From the NCBI RefSeq assembly GCF_900111155.1, contig NZ_FOGG01000014.1:62001-126000 (forward strand): 64,000 nt of DNA, written 5' to 3'. Position numbers and translations under genes: made by a program. The notes beneath the pieces are model-generated. The model worked only from the letters and a program-made list of their open reading frames with translations, was not told the DNA's origin and searched no databases. How positions within the stretch are numbered: position 1 is the stretch's first letter; the number at the start of each line of letters is the position of its first letter. Origin of the DNA: Pedobacter rhizosphaerae. Its GTDB lineage: Bacteria > Bacteroidota > Bacteroidia > Sphingobacteriales > Sphingobacteriaceae. Of the stretch, positions 44,292 through 51,544 are shown piece by piece.

Positions 44292-45262
44292 TATTTTTTT
44301 CGTTCAGTGGTATATAAAACAAGCTCCTCCAATCCCGTTCTGGCTTCACCAGGCTCAAATTGATGGAGAATTTCAAAGGCTTCCCGTTGGTAGGCCAGCA
44401 TTTTTTGATTAGCATAGTGCACGCCTTTCTTTTCGTTCACAAAATCAATAATCTGTTGAATTTTCACCGGATCATCCTGATGATTCTTCACTAAATTAAT
44501 AATTCGCTTACGCTCCGGCTTATCGGCATTGTTAAGGGCATAAATTAAAGGTAAAGTTACTTTCTTCTCTTTAATATCAATCCCTAATGGCTTACCAACA
44601 TCATCTGTTCCAAAATCAAAGGTATCATCTTTAATCTGAAAGGCAATTCCAACCTTTTCGCCAAACAAGCGCATTTTCTCAATTGTGGCATCGTCAGCTC
44701 CCGATGATGCCGCTCCCGCAGCACAACAAGAAGCAATTAATGATGCCGTTTTCTGACGAATCACATCATAATACAATTCTTCAGAAATATCCATTCGCCT
44801 CACCTTTTCCACCTGCAAAAGCTCGCCCTCACTCATCTGTTTGACTGCCTCCGATACAATTTGTAACAAGCGATGTTCATTATTGTTTACTGAAAGCAAC
44901 AAACCCTTCGCCAAAAGGTAATCGCCCACCAAAACAGCTATTTTATTCTTCCACAAAGCATTAATAGAGAAAAAACCTCTTCGCTCATAGGCATTATCCA
45001 CCACATCATCATGTACCAAGGTTGCGGTATGCAAAAGCTCTACCAATGCAGCACCACGATGCGTTGATTCTGTAATTCCACCGCACAACTTAGCAGCAAA
45101 AAACACAAACATCGGACGCATTTGCTTCCCTTTTTGCTTTACAATATAGTGGGTAATCCTATCCAGCAACGGGGCGTCGCTGTGCATAGAGTCTTTAAAG
45201 GTTTTTTCAAACGCTTTAATATCAGCAGCAATAGGTCTTTTTATCTGTTCGATTCCCGGCAT
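44291..45262 (-). CDS. ispB: Polyprenyl diphosphate synthase (octaprenyl-type, IspB-like)
   Basis: 323 aa from the ATG at 45262. A TTG eight codons upstream overlaps the -7 box, so it is not used. Aspartate-rich motifs DDVVDNA (FARM, about 84-90) and KDDTFDFGTDD (SARM, about 209-219) identify a trans-prenyl synthase, probably making the side chain of menaquinone. Exact chain length cannot be read. Upstream of TerC with a one-base overlap. Confidence 0.9.
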   Translation of the reverse strand: MPGIEQIKRPIAADIKAFEKTFKDSMHSDAPLLDRITHYIVKQKGKQMRPMFVFFAAKLCGGITESTHRGAALVELLHTATLVHDDVVDNAYERRGFFSINALWKNKIAVLVGDYLLAKGLLLSVNNNEHRLLQIVSEAVKQMSEGELLQVEKVRRMDISEELYYDVIRQKTASLIASCCAAGAASSGADDATIEKMRLFGEKVGIAFQIKDDTFDFGTDDVGKPLGIDIKEKKVTLPLIYALNNADKPERKRIINLVKNHQDDPVKIQQIIDFVNEKKGVHYANQKMLAYQREAFEILHQFEPGEARTGLEELVLYTTERKK

Positions 45263-45283
45263 TAAGTCGAAAAATTTTGATTG

Positions 45284-45291
45284 CAAACTTA
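45284..45291 (-). promoter_or_regulatory. -7 box (TAAGTTTG) for ispB-terC
   Basis: On the minus strand TAAGTTTG fits TAnnTTTG, 21 bp upstream of the ATG at 45262. A matching -33 TTTG is not clear. Confidence 0.45.
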
Positions 45292-45347
45292 AACTAATTT
45301 CCCTTAAAAAGATAATCTATCCACTTATTAATAGGAATTGGAAATTA

Positions 45348-45473
45348 AGGGGCAGAATAATTCGGCCACTTTCGTCCTGCTATCGCCTGTAGTCCTCGCC
45401 CTCATTCTTCGTGCTTGCGGGCTACCGGGCTCTATCAGGTTTACCTACCAGGGCAAGTGATGATAATTCCCCT
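45348..45473. repeat. GC-rich structured intergenic block
   Basis: In an AT-rich gap, about 100 bases are much richer in G+C. Outer AGGGG (45348) and CCCCT (45469) and inner CTTGC (45414) / GCAAG (45453) can pair. It resembles the modular GC-rich repeats of Sphingobacteria rather than a known RNA; no frame fits. Confidence 0.45.
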
Positions 45474-45553
45474 CAAACGAACCGATTATATTCGATAAAA
45501 ATCTAGCTTTTTTTCAAGCAAAAGTTTACATTTAAACCACCATAATCAGGTTG

Positions 45554-46555
45554 ATGAAAAAACGCTACAAAGCATTCTGGGCGCTTACATTGGGTTTGAT
45601 TGTAGGCTATCTTTTAGGTCCAAAACCCAAAAGACCAGTCTACAGCGAAGTGCTACCCCTTGTTCCTGATTTGCCTGATTTAGAAGATTACATCAACCAG
45701 TTTGAAGGTAAGCACAAAATAAAACCTGGAAACGAGGCCGAGATTGTTTGGGCATCTCCAAATCGTCAACAAACAGAATATGCACTCGTTTACCTGCACG
45801 GTTTCTCTGCCTCAAAAAACGAAGGTAACCCGGTGCACCTCAATCTGGCCAAAAAGTTAAAAGCCAATTTGTATCTTCCCCGCCTGGCCGAACATGGACT
45901 GGAAAGCCTGGCTCCTATGCAATATCTTACCGCTGATAGTTTATGGGAAAGTTGCAAAGAAGCTTATGTAGTAGGTCAAAAATTAGGCAAAAAAGTAATC
46001 CTCATTGGCAGTTCTACCGGTGGAACAATGGCACTCAAACTAGCGGCAACTTATCCGGATGTCCACAGCCTCATCCTGATTTCGCCCAATATAGAAATTA
46101 ACGATAAAAATGCCTGGATGCTAAACGACCCATGGGGTTTGCAGATTGCCAGACGTGTTTTAAAAAGCGATCAACGGAAAACTGACGACAGAACCGAAGA
46201 GTTTAAAAAATATTGGTACACCAGCTATAGAATAGAATCTCTGGTACAATTACAAGAACTTGTAGAGGGTACCATGACTAAAAAACTCTTTCAAAAGGTA
46301 AAGCAGCCTGTTCTGATGTTGTATTATTACAAAAATGAATTAGAGCAAGATCTCATTGTGCGCATTAAGCCCATGTTAAAAATGTTTGATCAATTGGGTT
46401 CCATACAAAAAGAAAAAGTGGCTATACCTAATGGAGGTAATCATATTCTTTCCTCCTATATCATTTCTAAAGACCTGAAAAGTGTAGAGCAGGCCATTGA
46501 ACAGTTTGTAAGAAAGACATTAAAAATTAAAATTTCTAAGAATGCTCAAATCTAA
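45554..46555 (+). CDS. Alpha/beta hydrolase, membrane-anchored
   Basis: 333 aa from the ATG at 45554 (a TTG one codon earlier is possible). One N-terminal hydrophobic segment (FWALTLGLIVGYLLG) forms an anchor or signal. Oxyanion-hole HGFSAS (about 82-87), nucleophile elbow GSSTGG (about 154-159) and a late NGGNHI with the catalytic His are present. A carboxylesterase/lipase-like enzyme of unknown substrate. The next small gene overlaps its end. Confidence 0.87.
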   Translation: MKKRYKAFWALTLGLIVGYLLGPKPKRPVYSEVLPLVPDLPDLEDYINQFEGKHKIKPGNEAEIVWASPNRQQTEYALVYLHGFSASKNEGNPVHLNLAKKLKANLYLPRLAEHGLESLAPMQYLTADSLWESCKEAYVVGQKLGKKVILIGSSTGGTMALKLAATYPDVHSLILISPNIEINDKNAWMLNDPWGLQIARRVLKSDQRKTDDRTEEFKKYWYTSYRIESLVQLQELVEGTMTKKLFQKVKQPVLMLYYYKNELEQDLIVRIKPMLKMFDQLGSIQKEKVAIPNGGNHILSSYIISKDLKSVEQAIEQFVRKTLKIKISKNAQI

Positions 46556-46772
46556 TAAACATATCAGTAGATTTTCATGGCTGCTATATGCAGTATTAGC
46601 CACGTTTTTAATTTACACGCTAATTTCTAGAAAGCAGTTTTTGGAAAGGACTGTTGACATTAATATTTCTGATACTTATTATATCATCGGAATAGAGTAT
46701 ATCTTAATCCCCTTATTTATCATCAATAGTTTAATATTTTTTCTACGTGAAAGAAGAAAAAAGGGTAATTAA
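46542..46772 (+). CDS. Small two-span membrane protein (76 aa)
   Basis: 76 aa with two hydrophobic helices (about 13-27 and 53-67), a polar loop containing NISDTYYIIG, and a basic end RERRKKGN. It overlaps the alpha/beta hydrolase gene by 14 bp, implying coupling. The loop resembles small cytochrome-oxidase-subunit-I-like proteins of Bacteroidota, but I would not name it. Confidence 0.65.
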   Translation: MLKSNKHISRFSWLLYAVLATFLIYTLISRKQFLERTVDINISDTYYIIGIEYILIPLFIINSLIFFLRERRKKGN

Positions 46773-46789
46773 TCGTACGAGGGTGGCAA

Positions 46790-46812
46790 GAGATACTGAA
46801 ATAAATTCAGCA
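46790..46812. repeat. Short palindromic repeat, downstream copy
   Basis: CTGAA-ataaa-TTCAG within gatactgaaataaattcagc. A close copy lies at 49311-49329. The two bracket the persulfide dioxygenase-ypdA genes. It may also help to terminate the ypdA transcript. Confidence 0.65.
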
Positions 46813-46838
46813 AGACGAGATCTTATTAGGATTTTTAA

Positions 46839-47816
46839 TTAGATTTCTACCGGATTTACGATCGACTTAACTATCAGCTCTGCATGTACCCTGGAGTTTT
46901 CGATAAATAGTTTGTGCGTATCCATACCTCCGCATACCACACCTGCCAGGTATAACCCCTTAACATTCGTTTCCATGGTATTTTCGTTGTATACAGGACA
47001 AAGGCTATCAGGGAGCTCAATCCCAAATTTTCTTAGCATATTAAAATCGGGCTGATAACCAGTCATCGCGATTACAAAATCATTAGGAATGGTCTTTATT
47101 CCCTCCTGAGTTTTAATATCCACTTCGTCTGTTCTGATTTCTAAAACTTCAGCATTAAAATAAGCCGTAATTTCTCCTTCTTTAATGCGGTTTTCAATAT
47201 CAGGACGTACCCAGTATTTAACGTTTTTACCCAGTTCCGCGCTCCGTACCACCATCGTTACCTTAGCTCCCTTGCGGTAAGTTTCTAAAGCCGCATCAAC
47301 GCCTGAATTGTTGGCTCCAACAACCAGCACATTCTGAAAAGCATATAAGTGTGGGTCTTTATAATAATGGGTTACTTTTGGAAGTTCCTCTCCCTTTACG
47401 TTCATTAAAAGCGGAACATCATAGAAACCTGTAGCTACAATTACATTTTTTGCTGTATAATCAGCTTTAGCCGTATTTACATGAAAGGAATCGCCATTTT
47501 TAGTTACTTGTTGAACCCTTTCAAACAGATTAATGTGCAGATTAAATTTCTCTGCCACCCTTCGATAGTACTCTACAGCCTCATTTCTATTGGGTTTAGG
47601 GCTGATGGTTACGAAAGGCACCCCTCCAATTTCCAAACGTTGAGAAGTAGAAAAAAACGTCATGAACACCGGATAATTGAAAAGACTGTTCACCAACGCT
47701 CCTTTTTCTATAATGATATAGCTCAGGTTTGCCCTTTGTGCTTCAATGGCGCAGGCCATCCCAATTGGGCCAGCCCCGATAATTAAAATATCGTAATGGT
47801 TGTGATTTTCTGACAT
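46839..47816 (-). CDS. ypdA: YpdA-family FAD/NAD(P)H disulfide reductase (putative bacillithiol disulfide reductase)
   Basis: 325 aa, thioredoxin-reductase-like fold with FAD loop IIGAGPIGMACAIEA (about 11-25) and NADPH loop VVGANNSGVDAALE (about 169-182), but without the C-x-x-C of thioredoxin reductase. This is the YpdA pattern; in Firmicutes YpdA reduces bacillithiol disulfide. Bacteroidota are reported to make bacillithiol-type thiols. It follows the persulfide dioxygenase after 35 bp, so the pair may act together on low-molecular-weight thiol persulfides and disulfides. Confidence 0.87.
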   Translation of the reverse strand: MSENHNHYDILIIGAGPIGMACAIEAQRANLSYIIIEKGALVNSLFNYPVFMTFFSTSQRLEIGGVPFVTISPKPNRNEAVEYYRRVAEKFNLHINLFERVQQVTKNGDSFHVNTAKADYTAKNVIVATGFYDVPLLMNVKGEELPKVTHYYKDPHLYAFQNVLVVGANNSGVDAALETYRKGAKVTMVVRSAELGKNVKYWVRPDIENRIKEGEITAYFNAEVLEIRTDEVDIKTQEGIKTIPNDFVIAMTGYQPDFNMLRKFGIELPDSLCPVYNENTMETNVKGLYLAGVVCGGMDTHKLFIENSRVHAELIVKSIVNPVEI

Positions 47817-47851
47817 TCAGTTTTTTTAGGATGTAGGTAGATTCAACGAAT

Positions 47852-49264
47852 TTAAACTTTCATCGCCTTGCTGGGGCAGGCAAAATCGGTTCTTTTTAAG
47901 TTAGTACCTTTTATAGCGCCGTAACCTCCTGCCACATCGATAACATTTTCTACTCCGCGAGATTTTAAAATAGAAGCGGCAATCATTGAGCGATATCCGC
48001 CTGCACAATGGATATAATAGGTAGATTTCGGATCTATTTCAGACATCCAGTCATCAATATAATCTAAAGGGCGGCTAAGGGTAAATTCTAAATGCTCCGA
48101 TTCATACTCACCAGGTTTACGTACATCAAGCGCAATCACTTCAGCTTCACTCGCTGCCGTTTCAAAGGCTGTGGCAGAAATCGATTCGATGGTATCAATT
48201 TCCTTTCCTGCAGCAATCCAGCTTTCAAATCCTCCATCTAAATAACCAATGGTATTATCATAACCTACACGGGTTAAACGGGTGATGGTTTCTTCTGCTT
48301 TTCCTTCTTCTGTAATCAACAAAATAGGTTGTTGCAAATCAGTAATCAAAGCACCTACCCAAGGCGCAAACTGACCATTTAAACCAATGTTGATAGAATT
48401 GGGAATAAATCCCTTAGCAAACACCTGCGGATCGCGGGTATCTAACAAAATTGCCCCGGTTTGATTGGCAGTATCTTCGAAAGCCTGAGGTATTAAGGCA
48501 TTTAAACCTTTCTCAAAAACTTCTTCAATACTTTCTACACCACCTTTATTAATTGCTGCATTTTTAGAAAAATATTGAGGCGGAGGCATAATACCGTCCG
48601 TTACCTCTTTTATAAACTGTTCTTTTGTTGAAGCTTTTAAAGCATAATTCACTTCTTTCTGGTGACCCAAAGTATCAAAAGTTTCCTTACTCATGCTTTT
48701 ACCGCAAGCAGAACCCGCTCCGTGTGCGGGATAAACAATCACGTCATCTGCCAGAGGCTTAATTTTATGGTTTAAAGAATCATAAAGCATTCCTGCTAAA
48801 TCCTCCATAGTGAGCTCTCCCTTTTGGGCTAAATCCGGGCGACCAACATCACCGATAAAAAGTGTATCCCCACTAAAAATACAGTGGTCTTTACCATTTT
48901 CATCGGTCAATAAATAAGTGGTAGATTCTAAGGTATGCCCGGGTGTATGTAAGGCAGTAATGGTTACCTTACCGATTTTAAACTGTTCGCCATCCCGGGC
49001 GATATGTGATTTGAACGCTGTTTTTGCTGTTGGCCCGTAAATAATCTCGGCACCAGATTTCTCAGCCAAATCTACATGACCGGAAACAAAATCGGCATGA
49101 AAATGGGTTTCGAAAATATATTTAATCTTGGCTCCGGCCTTTTCTGCCTTTTTCAGATAGGTTCCAACTTCTCTAAGCGGATCAATAATTGCAGCTTCGC
49201 CATTACTTTCTATATAATAAGCGGCTTCTGCCAGGCAACCAGTATAAATTTGTTCTATTTTCAT
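47852..49264 (-). CDS. Persulfide dioxygenase-like metallo-beta-lactamase with two rhodanese domains
   Basis: 470 aa. Residues 1-240 are an MBL-fold domain of the ETHE1/persulfide dioxygenase type (THFHADFVSGH, 53-63; HTPGHTLEST; FSGDTLFIGDVGRPDL). Two rhodanese domains follow (about 260-350 and 370-465). The first lacks the active Cys (ILLITEEGKAEE); the second has it (Cys420 in IHCAGGYRS). The layout equals CstB/BlcAB-like proteins that oxidise thiol persulfides to sulfite or thiosulfate. Likely cytoplasmic. First gene of a pair with ypdA. Confidence 0.9.
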   Translation of the reverse strand: MKIEQIYTGCLAEAAYYIESNGEAAIIDPLREVGTYLKKAEKAGAKIKYIFETHFHADFVSGHVDLAEKSGAEIIYGPTAKTAFKSHIARDGEQFKIGKVTITALHTPGHTLESTTYLLTDENGKDHCIFSGDTLFIGDVGRPDLAQKGELTMEDLAGMLYDSLNHKIKPLADDVIVYPAHGAGSACGKSMSKETFDTLGHQKEVNYALKASTKEQFIKEVTDGIMPPPQYFSKNAAINKGGVESIEEVFEKGLNALIPQAFEDTANQTGAILLDTRDPQVFAKGFIPNSINIGLNGQFAPWVGALITDLQQPILLITEEGKAEETITRLTRVGYDNTIGYLDGGFESWIAAGKEIDTIESISATAFETAASEAEVIALDVRKPGEYESEHLEFTLSRPLDYIDDWMSEIDPKSTYYIHCAGGYRSMIAASILKSRGVENVIDVAGGYGAIKGTNLKRTDFACPSKAMKV

Positions 49265-49310
49265 TCCTTCTAAGCATTATAGCTCCGAATTTATTTCCGA
49301 GCCAGATCGA

Positions 49311-49329
49311 TGCTGAAATAAATTCAACA
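49311..49329. repeat. Short palindromic repeat, upstream copy
   Basis: TGCTGAA-ataaa-TTCAaCA, one arm base changed. Same core as 46796-46810. It lies 47 bp upstream of the dioxygenase start, between it and the ansA gene. Confidence 0.65.
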
Positions 49330-49432
49330 TGCCATATAAGCTATTAGCAAAAATAGGGCTAAATAGCGACAACCCGAATGACGCAGGTCATAATTGCAGA
49401 AGTTTTACTTAAAATGAATATTAAAAATGGAA

Positions 49433-50455
49433 TCAGGTATTTTCTGGCGTTAATTCACCACGAATAGATTTTTCCATCAACCTGCAGCTTTCTTCAACAG
49501 GCAATCCCAACCCCATTACAAACATTAATTTAGTAACTGTGGCTTCAAAAGTTAAATCATGTCCGCTTAAAACACCCATTTTTTGCAATTCGCGACTTGT
49601 TTCATATCTACCCAATTGTACCGAACCTTTTTTACATTGTGAAATGTCTACAATAATTTTCCCATTATCGATAGCCTTTTTCAAACAGCCTAAAAACCAA
49701 TCGGCAGTAGTGGTATTTCCAGAACCGAAAGTTTCCATAATAATGGCATCTACTTTCGAATCGGTGATCGCCTGAACAGCTTGTGGAGTAATACCAGGGT
49801 ATAGTTTCAAGACACCGATATTGGAATTAAAATTGGTTCTTAAATTCAGCTTTCCGTCTGGAACTTTTAAAATGTAGTTTTTATAGAATTGAAGATGAAC
49901 GCCAGCTTCTGCCAAAATTGGATAATTTGGCGAACGGAAAGCTTCAAATTTTTCGATGTTGTATTTAATAGAGCGGTTCCCGCGAAACAGTTGGGCATCA
50001 AAATAGATACACACTTCCGGTACAAGTGCCTTACCATCTTCCTTGGTGGCCGCAATCTCTAGTGCAGTGATTAAATTCTCCTTTGCATCCGTACGAATCT
50101 GACCGATAGGCAATTGCGAACCCGTTAAAACTACAGGCTTAGCCAAATTCTCCAACATAAAGCTCAACGCTGAAGCCGTAAAAGCCATGGTGTCAGAACC
50201 GTGAAGAATTACGAAACCATCATATAAGTCGTACTTTCTGTAAATTAGTTCTGCTAAGGTTTTCCAGATTACCGGATCCATATTAGACGAATCGATAACA
50301 GGATGGAATGAATGAACATCCAAGTGATAGTTTAAACGTCCTAATTCAGGAACGTTATCTTTTATCTGCTCGAAATCAAAAGGGACGAGAATCCCATTGG
50401 CATCATTTACCATACCGATGGTACCACCAGTATAGATTATCAGGATATTATTCAT
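49433..50455 (-). CDS. ansA: Type I L-asparaginase (cytoplasmic)
   Basis: 340 aa. First catalytic Thr in IYTGGTIGM (7-15), second in HGSDTMAFTASALSFML (about 84-100), both complete. No signal peptide, so the low-affinity cytoplasmic type. It hydrolyses asparagine to aspartate and ammonia. Single gene. Confidence 0.94.
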   Translation of the reverse strand: MNNILIIYTGGTIGMVNDANGILVPFDFEQIKDNVPELGRLNYHLDVHSFHPVIDSSNMDPVIWKTLAELIYRKYDLYDGFVILHGSDTMAFTASALSFMLENLAKPVVLTGSQLPIGQIRTDAKENLITALEIAATKEDGKALVPEVCIYFDAQLFRGNRSIKYNIEKFEAFRSPNYPILAEAGVHLQFYKNYILKVPDGKLNLRTNFNSNIGVLKLYPGITPQAVQAITDSKVDAIIMETFGSGNTTTADWFLGCLKKAIDNGKIIVDISQCKKGSVQLGRYETSRELQKMGVLSGHDLTFEATVTKLMFVMGLGLPVEESCRLMEKSIRGELTPENT

Positions 50456-50583
50456 TTGGCTAAGTTAGTTGCTCAGCGCAAAAGAACGCAAAAGATTTCT
50501 ATTTGGCTAATTTAAGGGCAAAGAAACACACACCCTAAATGAACTATTTTCAGCTCCATGAAGATAACTCGCCACTAAAACGT

Positions 50584-51351
50584 TTAAACTCCAAAAATCT
50601 TAACTGAATTTGCTGTAGTCACTTCTGCAATCTCCGATACAGGCTTCTGGTAAATGTCTGCCAGTTTTTGAGCAATGTAAATCAGGTAACTGCTTTCGTT
50701 TGGTTTACCCCTGAAAGGAACAGGAGCTAAATAAGGAGAATCTGTTTCCAAAACCAGATTTGACAGCGGAATTTCAGAAAGTACCGCATCCAAACCCGCC
50801 TTCTTGTAGGTTACCACCCCGCCTATACCCAGATAAAAATTCAAATCAATGGCTTGTTTTGCCTGAGCTACGTTACCTGTAAAACAGTGAAAAATTCCTC
50901 TTAACTTTTCATCTTTCTCACTTTCCAACACCTCAAAAACCTCGTCAAATGCCTCTCTGCAATGAATCACAATCGGTAACCCAAGTGCTTTTGCCCAGGC
51001 AATTTGCTTATGAAAAGCATCTTGCTGAATGCCCAATGTAGTTTTATCCCAATACAAATCGATCCCGATTTCACCAATGGCGTATATTTTTCGGGGCGCA
51101 ATACTTTGATAAATTTCGTCTAAAACGCTTAAATAATCTTCTTTTACATCGCAGGGATGTAATCCTGCCATTGCAAAGCAATTGTCGGGATATTTCTCAA
51201 TTAGGCCGTCAATCATCGCTATTGAAGCAACATCTACGTTTGGGAGGAACAATCTGTTTACACCGTTTTCAAAACAGCGTTCCATTAATTGAGTTTGTTT
51301 TTCTAAGTCTTGCTCGTAATATAAATGGGTATGGGTATCGGTAAAAATCAT
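50584..51351 (-). CDS. TatD-family metal-dependent hydrolase/DNase
   Basis: 255 aa from the ATG at 51351; the open frame extends 28 codons more, but the family begins MIFTDTHTHLYY. Metal-site segments: DTHTHL (4-9), GEIGID (about 92-97), IHCREAFDEV, HCFTGN and ETDSPYLAP. Family members are 3'-5' exonucleases linked with DNA repair and with tRNA/D-aminoacyl quality control. Two non-coding repeat elements lie between it and uvrA. Confidence 0.92.
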   Translation of the reverse strand: MIFTDTHTHLYYEQDLEKQTQLMERCFENGVNRLFLPNVDVASIAMIDGLIEKYPDNCFAMAGLHPCDVKEDYLSVLDEIYQSIAPRKIYAIGEIGIDLYWDKTTLGIQQDAFHKQIAWAKALGLPIVIHCREAFDEVFEVLESEKDEKLRGIFHCFTGNVAQAKQAIDLNFYLGIGGVVTYKKAGLDAVLSEIPLSNLVLETDSPYLAPVPFRGKPNESSYLIYIAQKLADIYQKPVSEIAEVTTANSVKIFGV

Positions 51352-51394
51352 GATAAAATATTCTTCGTAAATTTTTCTGGTTGCTGAGGACACC

Positions 51395-51535
51395 AATGCT
51401 ATTAACTTAACGAGAAAACTAAAATGGATTGTCATCCAGAGCCTGTCGAAGGGTAATCCATTTTAGTTTTCGACTTGTCAAGAAGGTCTTCGACTACTTG
51501 TCCCGATTTCACACCGGGAAGCTCAAGGATGACAT
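51395..51535. repeat. Compound palindromic repeat upstream of tatD, after uvrA
   Basis: Starts with aatgctattaactta, equal to part of the 392-458 element. Then an exact 17-bp inverted pair (51414-51430, 51455-51471) encloses gtcatccagagcctgtcgaa. A wider pair, gtcatcc (51431) and ggatgac (51527), encloses ggtcttcgac and acttgtcccg..cgggaagct. The latter blocks are shared with 3067-3110. Confidence 0.65.
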
Positions 51536-51544
51536 GGTATCCAA

